Positions 25,009 through 33,050 of a stretch of 34,261 bases of DNA are shown in pieces. Positions within the stretch are counted from its first letter, which is position 1. Every line of letters starts with the position of its first letter. Below the pieces are notes generated by a model. It did not search any database, was not told where the DNA came from, and saw only the letters and a list, made by a program, of their open reading frames with translations. This DNA is from Bacteroidaceae bacterium. Lineage in GTDB: Bacteria; Bacteroidota; Bacteroidia; Bacteroidales; Barnesiellaceae_A. The position numbers were made by a program, and so were the translations under genes. The stretch spans positions 1 through 34,261 of the forward strand of contig JAFXIZ010000052.1 in NCBI GenBank assembly GCA_017532725.1, in the 5' to 3' direction.

Positions 25009-25265
25009 TACAATAGTGAAAATCGCAAGAAGAATATTAAAAAAGAAAACAGATACTCACAATCAGACAAGAAAGCAAAACGACCCCAAAAAGAAACAAA
25101 TATTACAACCGTATTTCAATCTACGACATATTACAAGGGCATTTCTTGTTATTTGTTAAATTGCCAACGTTTTATTTCAAAATGCCACGAAAATATGGCT
25201 ACATTATCAATTTATTATACTACTTTTGCACTCATTAATTTAAAAACCTCTAAATCTAATATTTT
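25009..25265 (+). promoter_or_regulatory. Gap upstream of nhaD with candidate -7 box at 25221-25228
   Basis: With the inverted repeat just before it, this makes a 363-bp stretch without a gene. It is AT-rich. TACTTTTG (25221-25228) matches TAnnTTTG and would give a leader of about 30 nt; no TTTG sits at -33. I see no ORF, RNA gene or other element in the remainder. Confidence 0.45.
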
Positions 25266-26669
25266 ATGTATGCAGCTCTTGTAGTGGTGTTCGTAATCGG
25301 CTATCTTCTCATAGCACTTGAACACCCTATTAAAATCGACAAATCGGCAACAGCCCTTCTCTTGGGTATGGTTATGTGGGTACTCTTTATCCTTGGTGCC
25401 GACTCACTTCCCTTTGTAGTTGAAAAAGCAGCCGAGCACGGCTTTGCCGGCCACCTCAGCGACTTTGTCAACGCCGAAATTCTTCACCATATGGGTGAGA
25501 TTGCAACAACATTGTTCTTCCTCATTGGCGCAATGACCATCGTAGAGTTGGTCGATGTTCACGGAGGCTTCTCAATCATCACAAGCCGTATCACATCGCG
25601 CGACAAAAAGAAACTCTTGTGGATTCTCGGCTTCGTAACATTCATCTTGTCGGCTATTCTCGACAATCTTACAACATCAATCGTAATGGTAATGTTGTTG
25701 CGTAAACTTGTCAACGACCCCAAAGAGCGCTGGTTGTACGCAAGTATGATTATCATCGCAGCCAATGCAGGTGGGGCTTGGTCGCCCATCGGTGACATCA
25801 CAACCATTATGTTGTGGGTGAAGGGCAACATCTCTACCGGTGCTGTTATAATGTACATATTACTCCCCAGCCTTGTAGCAATGATTGTTCCCTTGCTCTT
25901 CGTTACAGGCAAACTTAATGGTAAACTTGAGGCCACTACCGGAAAATGCGAGGAGGAGTTCTGCAACATCTCACAAAAGGAACGCAATATGCTCTTCTAT
26001 CTTGGCGTAGGAGGTCTTATCTTCGTTCCCATCTTCAAGACAATTACTCACCTGCCTCCCTTCATCGGTATGCTCTTCTCGTTGAGCGTCTTGTGGATTG
26101 TAACAGAAATTATGTACAACAGAAAGCCGATGGGAGCCGAACGTCAGCATCGCCTTCCTCGCGTATTGCAACGCATCGACACACCTACTATCCTCTTCTT
26201 CCTTGGTATCCTTATGGCAGTAGCCGTATTGCAATCGACAGGCATCTTGGGCGATATGGCAGGTTGGTTGGATAACAAAGTGGGTAACATATACGTTATC
26301 AACGTTGTACTCGGCTTCCTCTCATCAATTGTCGATAATGTACCTCTTGTTGCTGCTGCACAAGGTATGTACAGCATCATACCTCTTGAAGAGGCTCAGG
26401 CTCTTGCAGCCGGCAGTTACGAACTCAACTTCGTTGTGGACGGTGACTTCTGGTTGCTTCTTACTTACTGCGCCGGTGTTGGTGGCTCAATGCTCATCAT
26501 CGGCTCGGCTGCAGGTGTAGTTGTTATGGGTCTTGAGAAAATCAACTTCGGCTGGTACTTGAAGAACATTTCACTCCTTGCTATGCTCGGCTACCTTGCA
26601 GGTGCTGCCGTTCTCATTGGCGAACTTATCTTGTTCCCTCCCACTAAAGTTCTTTTGGGTCTTGAATAA
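25266..26669 (+). CDS. nhaD: Na+/H+ antiporter, NhaD family
   Basis: 467 residues with about 12-13 membrane helices, ion-transporter superfamily. Characteristic stretches: LFFLIGAMTIVELVDVHGGF, FILSAILDNLTTSIVMVML (Asp-Asn pair), NAGGAWSPIGDITTIMLW and FLSSIVDNVPLVAAAQG. These fit NhaD, which exchanges Na+ or Li+ for H+. ATG 25266 is followed by a hydrophobic helix, with no cleavable signal needed. It is a single-gene unit bounded by a promoter candidate and a perfect terminator. Codon choice is GGT/CGT-rich like the kor genes, suggesting strong expression. It may recycle Na+ exported by Rnf if that complex is Na+-specific here. Confidence 0.93.
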   Translation: MYAALVVVFVIGYLLIALEHPIKIDKSATALLLGMVMWVLFILGADSLPFVVEKAAEHGFAGHLSDFVNAEILHHMGEIATTLFFLIGAMTIVELVDVHGGFSIITSRITSRDKKKLLWILGFVTFILSAILDNLTTSIVMVMLLRKLVNDPKERWLYASMIIIAANAGGAWSPIGDITTIMLWVKGNISTGAVIMYILLPSLVAMIVPLLFVTGKLNGKLEATTGKCEEEFCNISQKERNMLFYLGVGGLIFVPIFKTITHLPPFIGMLFSLSVLWIVTEIMYNRKPMGAERQHRLPRVLQRIDTPTILFFLGILMAVAVLQSTGILGDMAGWLDNKVGNIYVINVVLGFLSSIVDNVPLVAAAQGMYSIIPLEEAQALAAGSYELNFVVDGDFWLLLTYCAGVGGSMLIIGSAAGVVVMGLEKINFGWYLKNISLLAMLGYLAGAAVLIGELILFPPTKVLLGLE

Positions 26670-26694
26670 GATATTGTGAACACTCAATAACATC

Positions 26695-26735
26695 AACGAG
26701 GCATTGTCGTAACGACAATGCCTCGTTGCTTATTA
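26695..26735 (+). terminator. Intrinsic terminator of nhaD
   Basis: A perfect 15-bp stem, AACGAGGCATTGTCG (26695-26709) with CGACAATGCCTCGTT (26713-26727), a TAA loop, and the tail GCTTATT. The perfect stem may act on both strands. Confidence 0.85.
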
Positions 26736-26783
26736 TAGGAAATATGATGCAGGTGTTGTAAGATTTCCACTTGGCGATAGCAG

Positions 26784-26830
26784 TTAAAAAAAATCAGCCC
26801 TCGCACTTGTTTCACAACAGATGTGAGGGC
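26784..26830 (-). terminator. Intrinsic terminator of the minus-strand ABC/receptor operon
   Basis: On the minus strand GCCCTC-A-CA (from 26830) pairs with TG-GAGGGC (ending 26797), with internal mismatches. It is followed by GATTTTTTTTAAC, a proper T tract, about 110 nt after the stop at 26943. It faces the nhaD terminator in the convergent gap. Confidence 0.75.
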
Positions 26831-26942
26831 TTAAAGAGAATTATTTATAACCTTTTCTGCATATATCTTTGTGTGATGGAGTTGAATAAGTAACCCTAAT
26901 AACACCTATATCAAACTCCAAGCACGAATTACTCTACATTCA

Positions 26943-29426
26943 TCACATACCACCGGCACCACCTTGTGCGCCACTCATACCTTCCGATGAGCCTCCTACA
27001 ATGTCATCGTTCACAATCGAGCGATTGGCTTTCTTTACCTGCGCTTTGAGTTTTCCGAATGTATAAGAAACGCTCAATGTGAGTTGTTGCGAACGATTAC
27101 CACCTTCCGATATATATTCAAATCCATCACCGAAGGTGCGTACACGGTAACGATTGTATTTATTGAACATATTGTTGGCCGAGAGTGTCACTTTGAGTTT
27201 GTCATTGAAGAAGCGTTGTGTTACACTCATACCGTAATAATACCACATCAGTTCGCTCTCAAGTTGAATATGTCCGTCGGGCAATCCACCACCGGCATTG
27301 ACACTGATAGTTCCGTTTTTCCAAGCAGTCCAGTTAAAACCGGCAAAGAGCGAGCCACCCCAACGCGCATCCTTCATATCAAGATGTGGTGCGCTGAATA
27401 TTTTATAGGCAGGTTGCAAATTGATATAATAGTTGAACTTGGGCGATGCTTGTCCCGATATATAAGCAGCCAAGCCATAGGTTTGCACCGTAGCAATATT
27501 GCCATAGGTTGTATGCGATACGCCACTCTCGGCATCGATATAATTCAGTGGCGAGATAGCATTGTCCGATATCTTGGCAAACCACTGCATATTGAGGTTA
27601 AACTTGCCCTTGAATATCGAGTAGCCGGCACTGATAGAGTGAGTCACCTCGGGCTGCAAGTTGGGGTTACCCGACTGAACGCTTGAGGGAGTAGTCCACT
27701 GCTCGTAGGGCGAGAGATAACCGATACCCGGGCGATTGATGCGTTGTGTATAAGAGAGGCGCAACGACTCCATAGGCGACAGGTTGTAGTTGATAGAGGC
27801 ATACGGCACGAGGTTACCGTAAGGCTTGCCATAATCGACACAATCATTACCACTGCGGAAGGTAGCATCGATAAAAGTTGCTTCGTAGCGACCACCTACG
27901 CGAAATCCCCAAGTAGGACGTGTATATCCATAGCCGGCATATAGGGCTGCCACTTGTTGTGTATAATCGAATTGCTGTGCCATACCCAACGACTGCCAAG
28001 CACCGTTCAACAACATCATATAGTCGTCATCGCTATGATTGAGGCGTGCTATATACTTGGCACCGGCCTCTATCGAGTGTACCGAGTTGATGGGGTTGTT
28101 ATAGTCGATTTGTACGGTATGCTCCTGCGAGAAGGCATTATTTTCGTTCATTTGTCCATCCATTGGGGCGTTGAGTGTAGCCTCATCAAACAAGATTGAG
28201 TCGCTGTAGGCTGCACCATTGGGGTTGTATTCATATCGATACGAGGCAGTAAGCGTGTGCATAGGACGGTCGAATGTGTGTTGATAGTCGAAGTTGGCCG
28301 ACACGCTACCCCACGTTGCCTTCTGCGAAATATAATCAATGTAGTTGGTTGTCATAGTCCCCTCTTGGTTGAAGATGCTGTTACGGCTCTTTCCACCACC
28401 ACCGAACAAGCCAAAATTGCCTGAAACACCGAGTGTAAAGAGGTTGAGCGAGTCCAACTCATAACTACTCTCGAATGTCAATGCGTGATACTGACCACCG
28501 GTCTTCATATCGCCAAACTCGCCGGTATTTATCTCGGTATAATACATATCGGGGTTGTTGTAGTTGTATCTTACGGCATCGTTATACTGATAGTTGTTGA
28601 ATTTACCACCAAAATAGTTGAGCGAGGCCGTAAACTTCTTATGCTGCATTGTCAAGTAAGCACTGCCACCAAATGAGCCTTGCAACACGTTGCCATACGC
28701 CGACAATGTACCTGTAACACCGGTCACATCCGACACCTCCGAGCGCGCTGTTATGATGTTGATAATGCCACCTGTACCCTCGGCATCGTACTTGGTAGAG
28801 GGATTGGTAACGACTTGTATATCCTGCACACCCGAGGCCGGCATAGCCTTAAATACCTCTTTCATATTGTTCTTGAGCATAGCCGATTCCTTGCCGTTGA
28901 TAAGCACCTTGAAGTCGGATGAGCCGTTGAGTTGTACATTATCCTCACCATCGACAGTCACCATAGGCACCTTGCGCATCATATCGAGCAGGGTTTTACC
29001 GTCCGACTCGGGGTCGGCTGTAACATCGTAGGTAATCTTCTCGGCATCGGCCTTGATAATGGGTTTCTGCGAAACGACCACCACCTCATCGAGTTCGGTT
29101 GACGACTTGAGTACCACCTGTCCCATATTGTACGATGCTGCTCGGGGCAACTCTATCTCTTGGCTGTAGGCTGCATAACCCACCGATGTAATCTCAACGC
29201 GATACTTCTCACCTTGGTTGAGTTGCATAGTAAATGCTCCGTTGGCATCGGCAGCCATACGCACTACATTCTTTTTGCCTTTATAAGCCCCCACTGTAGC
29301 GTAGGGTACTGTTTCGCCTATGGCATCAACCACCACACCTTCTACCCGACAGGTTGTTTGTGCCATTGCCACCATACTTGCCGCCATACAGCAAGCAATG
29401 AGTAATGTGTGTATAAACCTTCTCAT
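26943..29426 (-). CDS. Outer-membrane beta-barrel receptor with carboxypeptidase-regulatory-like domain (OMP_b-brl_3 type)
   Basis: 827 residues. The signal peptide ends VAMAQ. A carboxypeptidase-regulatory-like beta-sandwich follows (about 24-105; CRVEGVVVDAIGETVPYATV), then a TonB-receptor-like plug (about 125-230; ITYDVTADPESDGKTLLDMM, DVQLNGSSDFKVLINGKES, QDIQVVTNPSTKYDAEGTGG) and a large barrel (FGGKFNNYQYND, YTQRINRPGIGYLSPYEQW). The tail after the last strand is Gly/Met-rich (SGAQGGAGGM). The plug motif is characteristic of the OMP_b-brl_3 group rather than SusC. It is the last gene of the minus operon, 30 nt after the repetitive envelope protein. The ligand is unknown. No SusD partner is present, so polysaccharide uptake is unlikely. 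Confidence 0.88.
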   Translation of the reverse strand: MRRFIHTLLIACCMAASMVAMAQTTCRVEGVVVDAIGETVPYATVGAYKGKKNVVRMAADANGAFTMQLNQGEKYRVEITSVGYAAYSQEIELPRAASYNMGQVVLKSSTELDEVVVVSQKPIIKADAEKITYDVTADPESDGKTLLDMMRKVPMVTVDGEDNVQLNGSSDFKVLINGKESAMLKNNMKEVFKAMPASGVQDIQVVTNPSTKYDAEGTGGIINIITARSEVSDVTGVTGTLSAYGNVLQGSFGGSAYLTMQHKKFTASLNYFGGKFNNYQYNDAVRYNYNNPDMYYTEINTGEFGDMKTGGQYHALTFESSYELDSLNLFTLGVSGNFGLFGGGGKSRNSIFNQEGTMTTNYIDYISQKATWGSVSANFDYQHTFDRPMHTLTASYRYEYNPNGAAYSDSILFDEATLNAPMDGQMNENNAFSQEHTVQIDYNNPINSVHSIEAGAKYIARLNHSDDDYMMLLNGAWQSLGMAQQFDYTQQVAALYAGYGYTRPTWGFRVGGRYEATFIDATFRSGNDCVDYGKPYGNLVPYASINYNLSPMESLRLSYTQRINRPGIGYLSPYEQWTTPSSVQSGNPNLQPEVTHSISAGYSIFKGKFNLNMQWFAKISDNAISPLNYIDAESGVSHTTYGNIATVQTYGLAAYISGQASPKFNYYINLQPAYKIFSAPHLDMKDARWGGSLFAGFNWTAWKNGTISVNAGGGLPDGHIQLESELMWYYYGMSVTQRFFNDKLKVTLSANNMFNKYNRYRVRTFGDGFEYISEGGNRSQQLTLSVSYTFGKLKAQVKKANRSIVNDDIVGGSSEGMSGAQGGAGGM

Positions 29427-29456
29427 AAATTATTCTTTTTAATGATTGTTCTACAA

Positions 29457-30446
29457 TTATTTAACTTTCACACCACCTACACCAACGTTGACAACCTCCT
29501 CGCCGTTTTCCTTAACGACAACACCTTTGGGAGATATTTCGACCTTGGTATCTTCACTATTGACAAATACGCCCGCGGGAGATATATCGACCTTCTCGCC
29601 ATCGCTCTCTACAAGCACACGACTGGGCGATATATTGACAATATCCGAGCCATTATCATCATTATTATTATTATCGCCAATGGTAATATCCACAACATCT
29701 TCACTCACGTTGGTAACAATAGAACTGTTGTTAATCTTTGCCATTGTGCTGTTGGCCTTGTTCCAAGAGCATACACCTATATTGCTGTCGCTCATCTCTA
29801 TGGCATTGCAAGTACCGGCTATGGTTATGGCACCCACATTCGAGCCGGTTATTACGAGCGAGTTATTTGCACCGTTCAACTTCAATGCGCCCACATTACT
29901 GTTTTCAAACTTCAACTCGCTTGTGTAGGTAGTGTCGCTGCTGAGGAATGCTCCGAGGCTTGTACCTTCGGCAAAGAAACTACCCAATGACAGGAACTTT
30001 ATAGCAGCGATATCGGCCGAAATCACGCGCACATCGGTTGTAGGTACACTGTTTTCAATCTGGATTTTAGCATTCTCGGGAATCTCCACTGTCAAGCACA
30101 GCCCGTCGGCAGTGAGGTCGGTCACATTATTCAACACCAGCAGTATCGAGTCGCCCTTCAGTACAGCATCCACACCCATTGCAGGGTCAACAAAATTGAC
30201 CGATGACAACGAATCGACTGCGCCTGAATATGTTGTAATCAACAGATAACAATCGGGGACAGTAGTGCCGTCGGGCGAAGTTATCTTCATATTGTAAGTA
30301 TATTCGACATTACCTGTCGATTTCAATACTTTATTTACCACATCGCCTATCGAAGGCAACTTGGTGGCCATTATGCCAATAAATATAACGGGAAGCAGAA
30401 TGACAATAGCCAATACTACAATTATTAATTTGGTTGAGCGTTTCAT
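29457..30446 (-). CDS. Envelope-anchored beta-helix-like protein with C-terminal ISPxGV repeats
   Basis: 329 residues. A single N-terminal membrane helix (about 6-27) acts as a signal or anchor. Residues about 45-165 are beta-rich and unassigned. Residues about 175-245 show parallel-beta-helix-like runs (SNVGALKLNGANNSLVITG, SNVGAITIAGTCNAIEMSDS), reminiscent of DUF2807 / head-GIN proteins often found beside GntR-ABC genes in Bacteroidota. After an Asn/Asp-rich linker come four short repeats: VNISPSRVLVESDGEK, VDISPAGVFVNSEDTK, VEISPKGVVVKENGEE and a degenerate last copy. It is 20 nt after gntR and 30 nt before the receptor. The function is unknown; a cell-wall or surface scaffold is possible. 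Confidence 0.72.
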   Translation of the reverse strand: MKRSTKLIIVVLAIVILLPVIFIGIMATKLPSIGDVVNKVLKSTGNVEYTYNMKITSPDGTTVPDCYLLITTYSGAVDSLSSVNFVDPAMGVDAVLKGDSILLVLNNVTDLTADGLCLTVEIPENAKIQIENSVPTTDVRVISADIAAIKFLSLGSFFAEGTSLGAFLSSDTTYTSELKFENSNVGALKLNGANNSLVITGSNVGAITIAGTCNAIEMSDSNIGVCSWNKANSTMAKINNSSIVTNVSEDVVDITIGDNNNNDDNGSDIVNISPSRVLVESDGEKVDISPAGVFVNSEDTKVEISPKGVVVKENGEEVVNVGVGGVKVK

Positions 30447-30466
30447 AGTTTATATATTTTAATTTG

Positions 30467-30877
30467 TTAAATAGATGAATTTTCGGGGGGGTAAGTTTCG
30501 TTGGGAGCAGTTTTATGCTCATTGAGGTATTGTGCATAGTGCGACTCAATCTCCTCGACCGATATACCCAGCGTGTAGAGTCGGTTGAAGAAGAGGGGCA
30601 ACTCATCGCTGAAGAATCTTTCGCGGCGTAACGCCTTGATACGATGCTTTCCCTCGGGATCGACATAGTAACCCACACCACGCTTGTTGAAGATAATCTC
30701 CTTTTGTTGCAGCCACTCATACGAGCGCACAACCGTATTGGCATTTACCTCGACAAGAGCCGCATACTCGCGAATGGAGGGTATTCGCTCGCCGGGTGGG
30801 AACTTATTCTCCAATATCTCATCGCAAATGCGCTCGGCGATTTGCAGATATATTGATTGATTATCACGAAATATCAT
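30467..30877 (-). CDS. GntR-family transcriptional regulator, YtrA subfamily
   Basis: 136 residues. The winged-helix domain (about 7-75) has IYLQIAERICDEILENKFPP, GERIPSIREYAALVEVNAN and TVVRSYEWLQQKEIIFNKRG, the usual GntR signature. The C-terminal part is only about 60 residues and helical, the short effector/dimerisation segment of the YtrA group, which typically controls ABC transporter operons. It is encoded 6 nt after the permease in the same operon. The AGTGTA/TACACT repeat at 32561-32584, over the operon's predicted start, is the likely operator, so autorepression is probable. The inducer is unknown. Confidence 0.9.
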   Translation of the reverse strand: MIFRDNQSIYLQIAERICDEILENKFPPGERIPSIREYAALVEVNANTVVRSYEWLQQKEIIFNKRGVGYYVDPEGKHRIKALRRERFFSDELPLFFNRLYTLGISVEEIESHYAQYLNEHKTAPNETYPPENSSI

Positions 30878-30883
30878 AACGGT

Positions 30884-31636
30884 CTATTTTCTTGTTTCAT
30901 TTGTTTCCATTTCACTCACTCGCATATAACCGATAAAGAGGAAGAGCAATATCATAATTACCGACACCACATTGGCTACAGTAAGGTAATGGCTCAAACC
31001 AAAATCGTTCAATTGCGCAAGATTCTCCATAGCAGCAACATTGATTATCTGCATTGTACCCGATATGGCTACCACCATAGAGGTGATAAAGCCCAGCGCA
31101 ATGGACAAGCCTGTTGTCTTCAAGAAACTGTGGCGAGTGAATAGTGTGGCACCCATCAGGTAGAAAGCCGAGGCCGAGAAGTATGAGATAAAATAGGGTA
31201 ACAACAAATCTTTATTAATCTCGATACCGGCAAACGGCATTGTGAAACGAGGCATCGAGAGGGTGAACAAGGCTGTTATCAATATGGCTACATACTGCGC
31301 AATGAATAGCACCACTACAAACATAACAGGTACCACCACATACAGATGCAACACCATAGCCAAGAACTTCTCGAGTTGCGACACAGGTGTGAGCATAAAC
31401 TTTATCTTATTGGCCCTTGTACTAAAGTATGCCGAGAATGAACTTGCCAATACAATGGCAAATATAAACATTGCCGCTGTGAGGTTAAAAAAGTTCATCG
31501 AGCCTCCCGATATAGCCAACAAAGCACTAAAGACACCTGTGAGGATGATAAATTGTAGTCGGATACTGCGATTTTCCGAAAGATACTTTTTCAGATAGGC
31601 TGTAAAACGACCCAACGAGAATATTTGATTTTCCAT
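30884..31636 (-). CDS. ABC transporter permease-like membrane protein
   Basis: 250 residues with about six membrane helices (for example IILTGVFSALLAISGGSMNF, LYVVVPVMFVVVLFIAQYVA, and VANVVSVIMILLFLFIGYM). No FtsX or MacB motif is present. It lies 18 nt downstream of the ATPase gene and 6 nt upstream of gntR, so it most likely forms the membrane part of this ABC system. Such GntR-linked ABC-2-like permeases are weakly conserved, so assignment rests on context and topology. Confidence 0.8.
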   Translation of the reverse strand: MENQIFSLGRFTAYLKKYLSENRSIRLQFIILTGVFSALLAISGGSMNFFNLTAAMFIFAIVLASSFSAYFSTRANKIKFMLTPVSQLEKFLAMVLHLYVVVPVMFVVVLFIAQYVAILITALFTLSMPRFTMPFAGIEINKDLLLPYFISYFSASAFYLMGATLFTRHSFLKTTGLSIALGFITSMVVAISGTMQIINVAAMENLAQLNDFGLSHYLTVANVVSVIMILLFLFIGYMRVSEMETNETRK

Positions 31637-31654
31637 AACTACTCTTATTAATGA

Positions 31655-32488
31655 TTAGACAAACAAACTTTTTACCACATCGGGGTTGGTTATGATGCTG
31701 TTGAAAAGCACCTCAAGGTCAACCAACGAATCGACACCATCGACATTGGGACGTACGCCCACAAAACCTTGAGGCGTGAAGGTCGAATAGATGCAGCCTT
31801 GCAAGTCCTCCTTCGATGTAGTGCGCACAAACTCCATCTTGTCGGCTATGCGCATCACACTCTCGTTGAGCATAATAGAGTTGTCGTGCAACACCAACAC
31901 GCGATCGATCATACTCTCCAAGTCGCGCACTTGGTGGGTCGATATGATGATACTGCGCTCATCGCTCATACCCAAGGCTATCGCTTTACGGAACTGACTC
32001 TTGGAGGGAATATCCAACCCGTTGGTAGGCTCGTCCATAAACAGCAACGGTGTGTTGGTGGCAAGAGCAAAACTTACAAGAAATTTCTTCTTCTGTCCCA
32101 TAGAGTATTGCGAGAGGTCCTTAACCTGTGGCAATTCAAAAATTTGCAGGAAGTTGTCGAACTGCTCGCGATTGAACATTGGGTAGAACGGAGCATTATT
32201 CTTTACATAACGCTCGATGCTAACAGCCGGCAGGTCATACTCCTCGGGCAAGAGGTATATGTTTTGCATAGTTTGAGGCAAACGCTTGCCGGCAGGAATG
32301 CCATCGATGGTAATAGTACCGATATGAGGGAACATCAATCCTGTCATCAGATAGAGCAGCGTCGATTTACCCGAGCCATTCTTTCCCAACAGGCCATATA
32401 CCCCACCCGGGGTAATCTCAAAATTGATTTTGTTCAGCAAATACTCGTTGCGACGATACGAGAATGCCATTTCTTCTACTTTCAACAT
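31655..32488 (-). CDS. ABC transporter ATP-binding protein
   Basis: 277 residues. Walker A is GKNGSGKS (35-42). The signature region reads LSQYSMGQKKKFLVSFALA, and Walker B is LLFMDEPTNGLD with the following IIISTHQVRDLESM switch. The signature helix starts YSMGQ rather than LSGGQ, a variant seen in the exporter-type/YtrB-like class. The last 60 residues are an extra C-terminal domain beyond the ATPase core. It is the first gene of the operon, behind a good promoter and operator. It probably energises the permease encoded next; the cargo is unknown. Confidence 0.9.
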   Translation of the reverse strand: MLKVEEMAFSYRRNEYLLNKINFEITPGGVYGLLGKNGSGKSTLLYLMTGLMFPHIGTITIDGIPAGKRLPQTMQNIYLLPEEYDLPAVSIERYVKNNAPFYPMFNREQFDNFLQIFELPQVKDLSQYSMGQKKKFLVSFALATNTPLLFMDEPTNGLDIPSKSQFRKAIALGMSDERSIIISTHQVRDLESMIDRVLVLHDNSIMLNESVMRIADKMEFVRTTSKEDLQGCIYSTFTPQGFVGVRPNVDGVDSLVDLEVLFNSIITNPDVVKSLFV

Positions 32489-32560
32489 AATTCTATATTT
32501 TATGAGTTTTATATCCCTATCTCTTACAACACCTCAACTGCTCAAGTAGCACCGTGTTTT

Positions 32561-32584
32561 AGTGTATTAGTTTAATAGTACACT
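32561..32584. promoter_or_regulatory. Putative GntR (YtrA-type) operator
   Basis: AGTGTA (32561-32566) and TACACT (32579-32584) form a perfect inverted repeat with a 12-bp spacer. It lies just downstream of the minus-strand -7 box and covers the expected transcription start. The half-sites equal those reported for B. subtilis YtrA, and the operon encodes a YtrA-type regulator. Confidence 0.7.
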
Positions 32585-32585
32585 G

Positions 32586-32616
32586 CAAAGGTATATAGTT
32601 TTTTTATATCTCCAAA
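32586..32616 (-). promoter_or_regulatory. Promoter of the ABC/GntR/receptor operon
   Basis: On the minus strand TTTG (32616-32613), 19 bp, then TACCTTTG (32593-32586): a full Bacteroidota consensus. The start is predicted near 32579, inside the operator, with a leader of about 90 nt. Confidence 0.75.
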
Positions 32617-32641
32617 AAAAATCTCAAAAAAATTTCACTTT

Positions 32642-32673
32642 TTTGCAATTTTCATCTACAAGTAGTAATTTTA
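32642..32673 (+). promoter_or_regulatory. Promoter of the acidic protein / OmpA-like pair
   Basis: TTTG at 32642-32645, 20 bp, then TAATTTTA at 32666-32673, one base off the -7 consensus. It is divergent from the minus-strand operon promoter. Confidence 0.5.
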
Positions 32674-32719
32674 CGGTGCAAAACAATTCATACACATTAT
32701 TTATAAATAAACCAAGATT

Positions 32720-33046
32720 ATGAGCCAAAACAACGATTTCTTTTCTTTCGACGACGACAAAGCCGTAGAATTTATCCGTCCCCGTCTTCCCCAAGAGATA
32801 CAAGATAAGTACAGCGACAACGAGATTATATACATAGGCGACATTGTATATGACTTCTACGAGAAGAAAGGCTTCTTTGAGGAGAATAACAACGACGAGG
32901 TAGATCTTGATGTAGATGAACTGATCGATTTCGTTCGTGACTGCCTCAAGAAAGACAGTGGTGCCGAGTATGACGATGAAGATGTAGAATTCCTCGTGCG
33001 AGGCGAACTCGACTACGAAGAGCATTTAGGAATGTGGGAGGCATAA
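32720..33046 (+). CDS. Small acidic cytoplasmic protein of unknown function
   Basis: 108 residues, very rich in Asp and Glu, with no signal peptide or membrane segment. Segments such as AVEFIRPRLPQEIQDKYSDN, IIYIGDIVYDFYEKKGFF, and VDELIDFVRDCLKKD look like three short amphipathic helices. This agrees with a conserved Bacteroidales hypothetical family that I recall only by pattern. It ends 4 nt before the OmpA-like gene, so the two are co-transcribed. No function can be assigned. Confidence 0.8.
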   Translation: MSQNNDFFSFDDDKAVEFIRPRLPQEIQDKYSDNEIIYIGDIVYDFYEKKGFFEENNNDEVDLDVDELIDFVRDCLKKDSGAEYDDEDVEFLVRGELDYEEHLGMWEA

Positions 33047-33050
33047 AAGA

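Noticed and set aside
26943..29426. SusC-like polysaccharide receptor
   Set aside because: No SusD gene or glycan enzymes are nearby, and the plug motif fits the OMP_b-brl_3 group instead.
29409..29990. Plus-strand open frame opposite the beta-helix-like protein
   Set aside because: It reads as a shadow of the repetitive minus-strand gene, which has proper operon spacing and a membrane anchor.
30482..30491. A third GGGGGGGTAAG string resembling the G-tract promoter element
   Set aside because: It lies inside the end of the gntR coding sequence (Pro-Pro codons on the minus strand) and has no TAnnTTTG box at the right distance.
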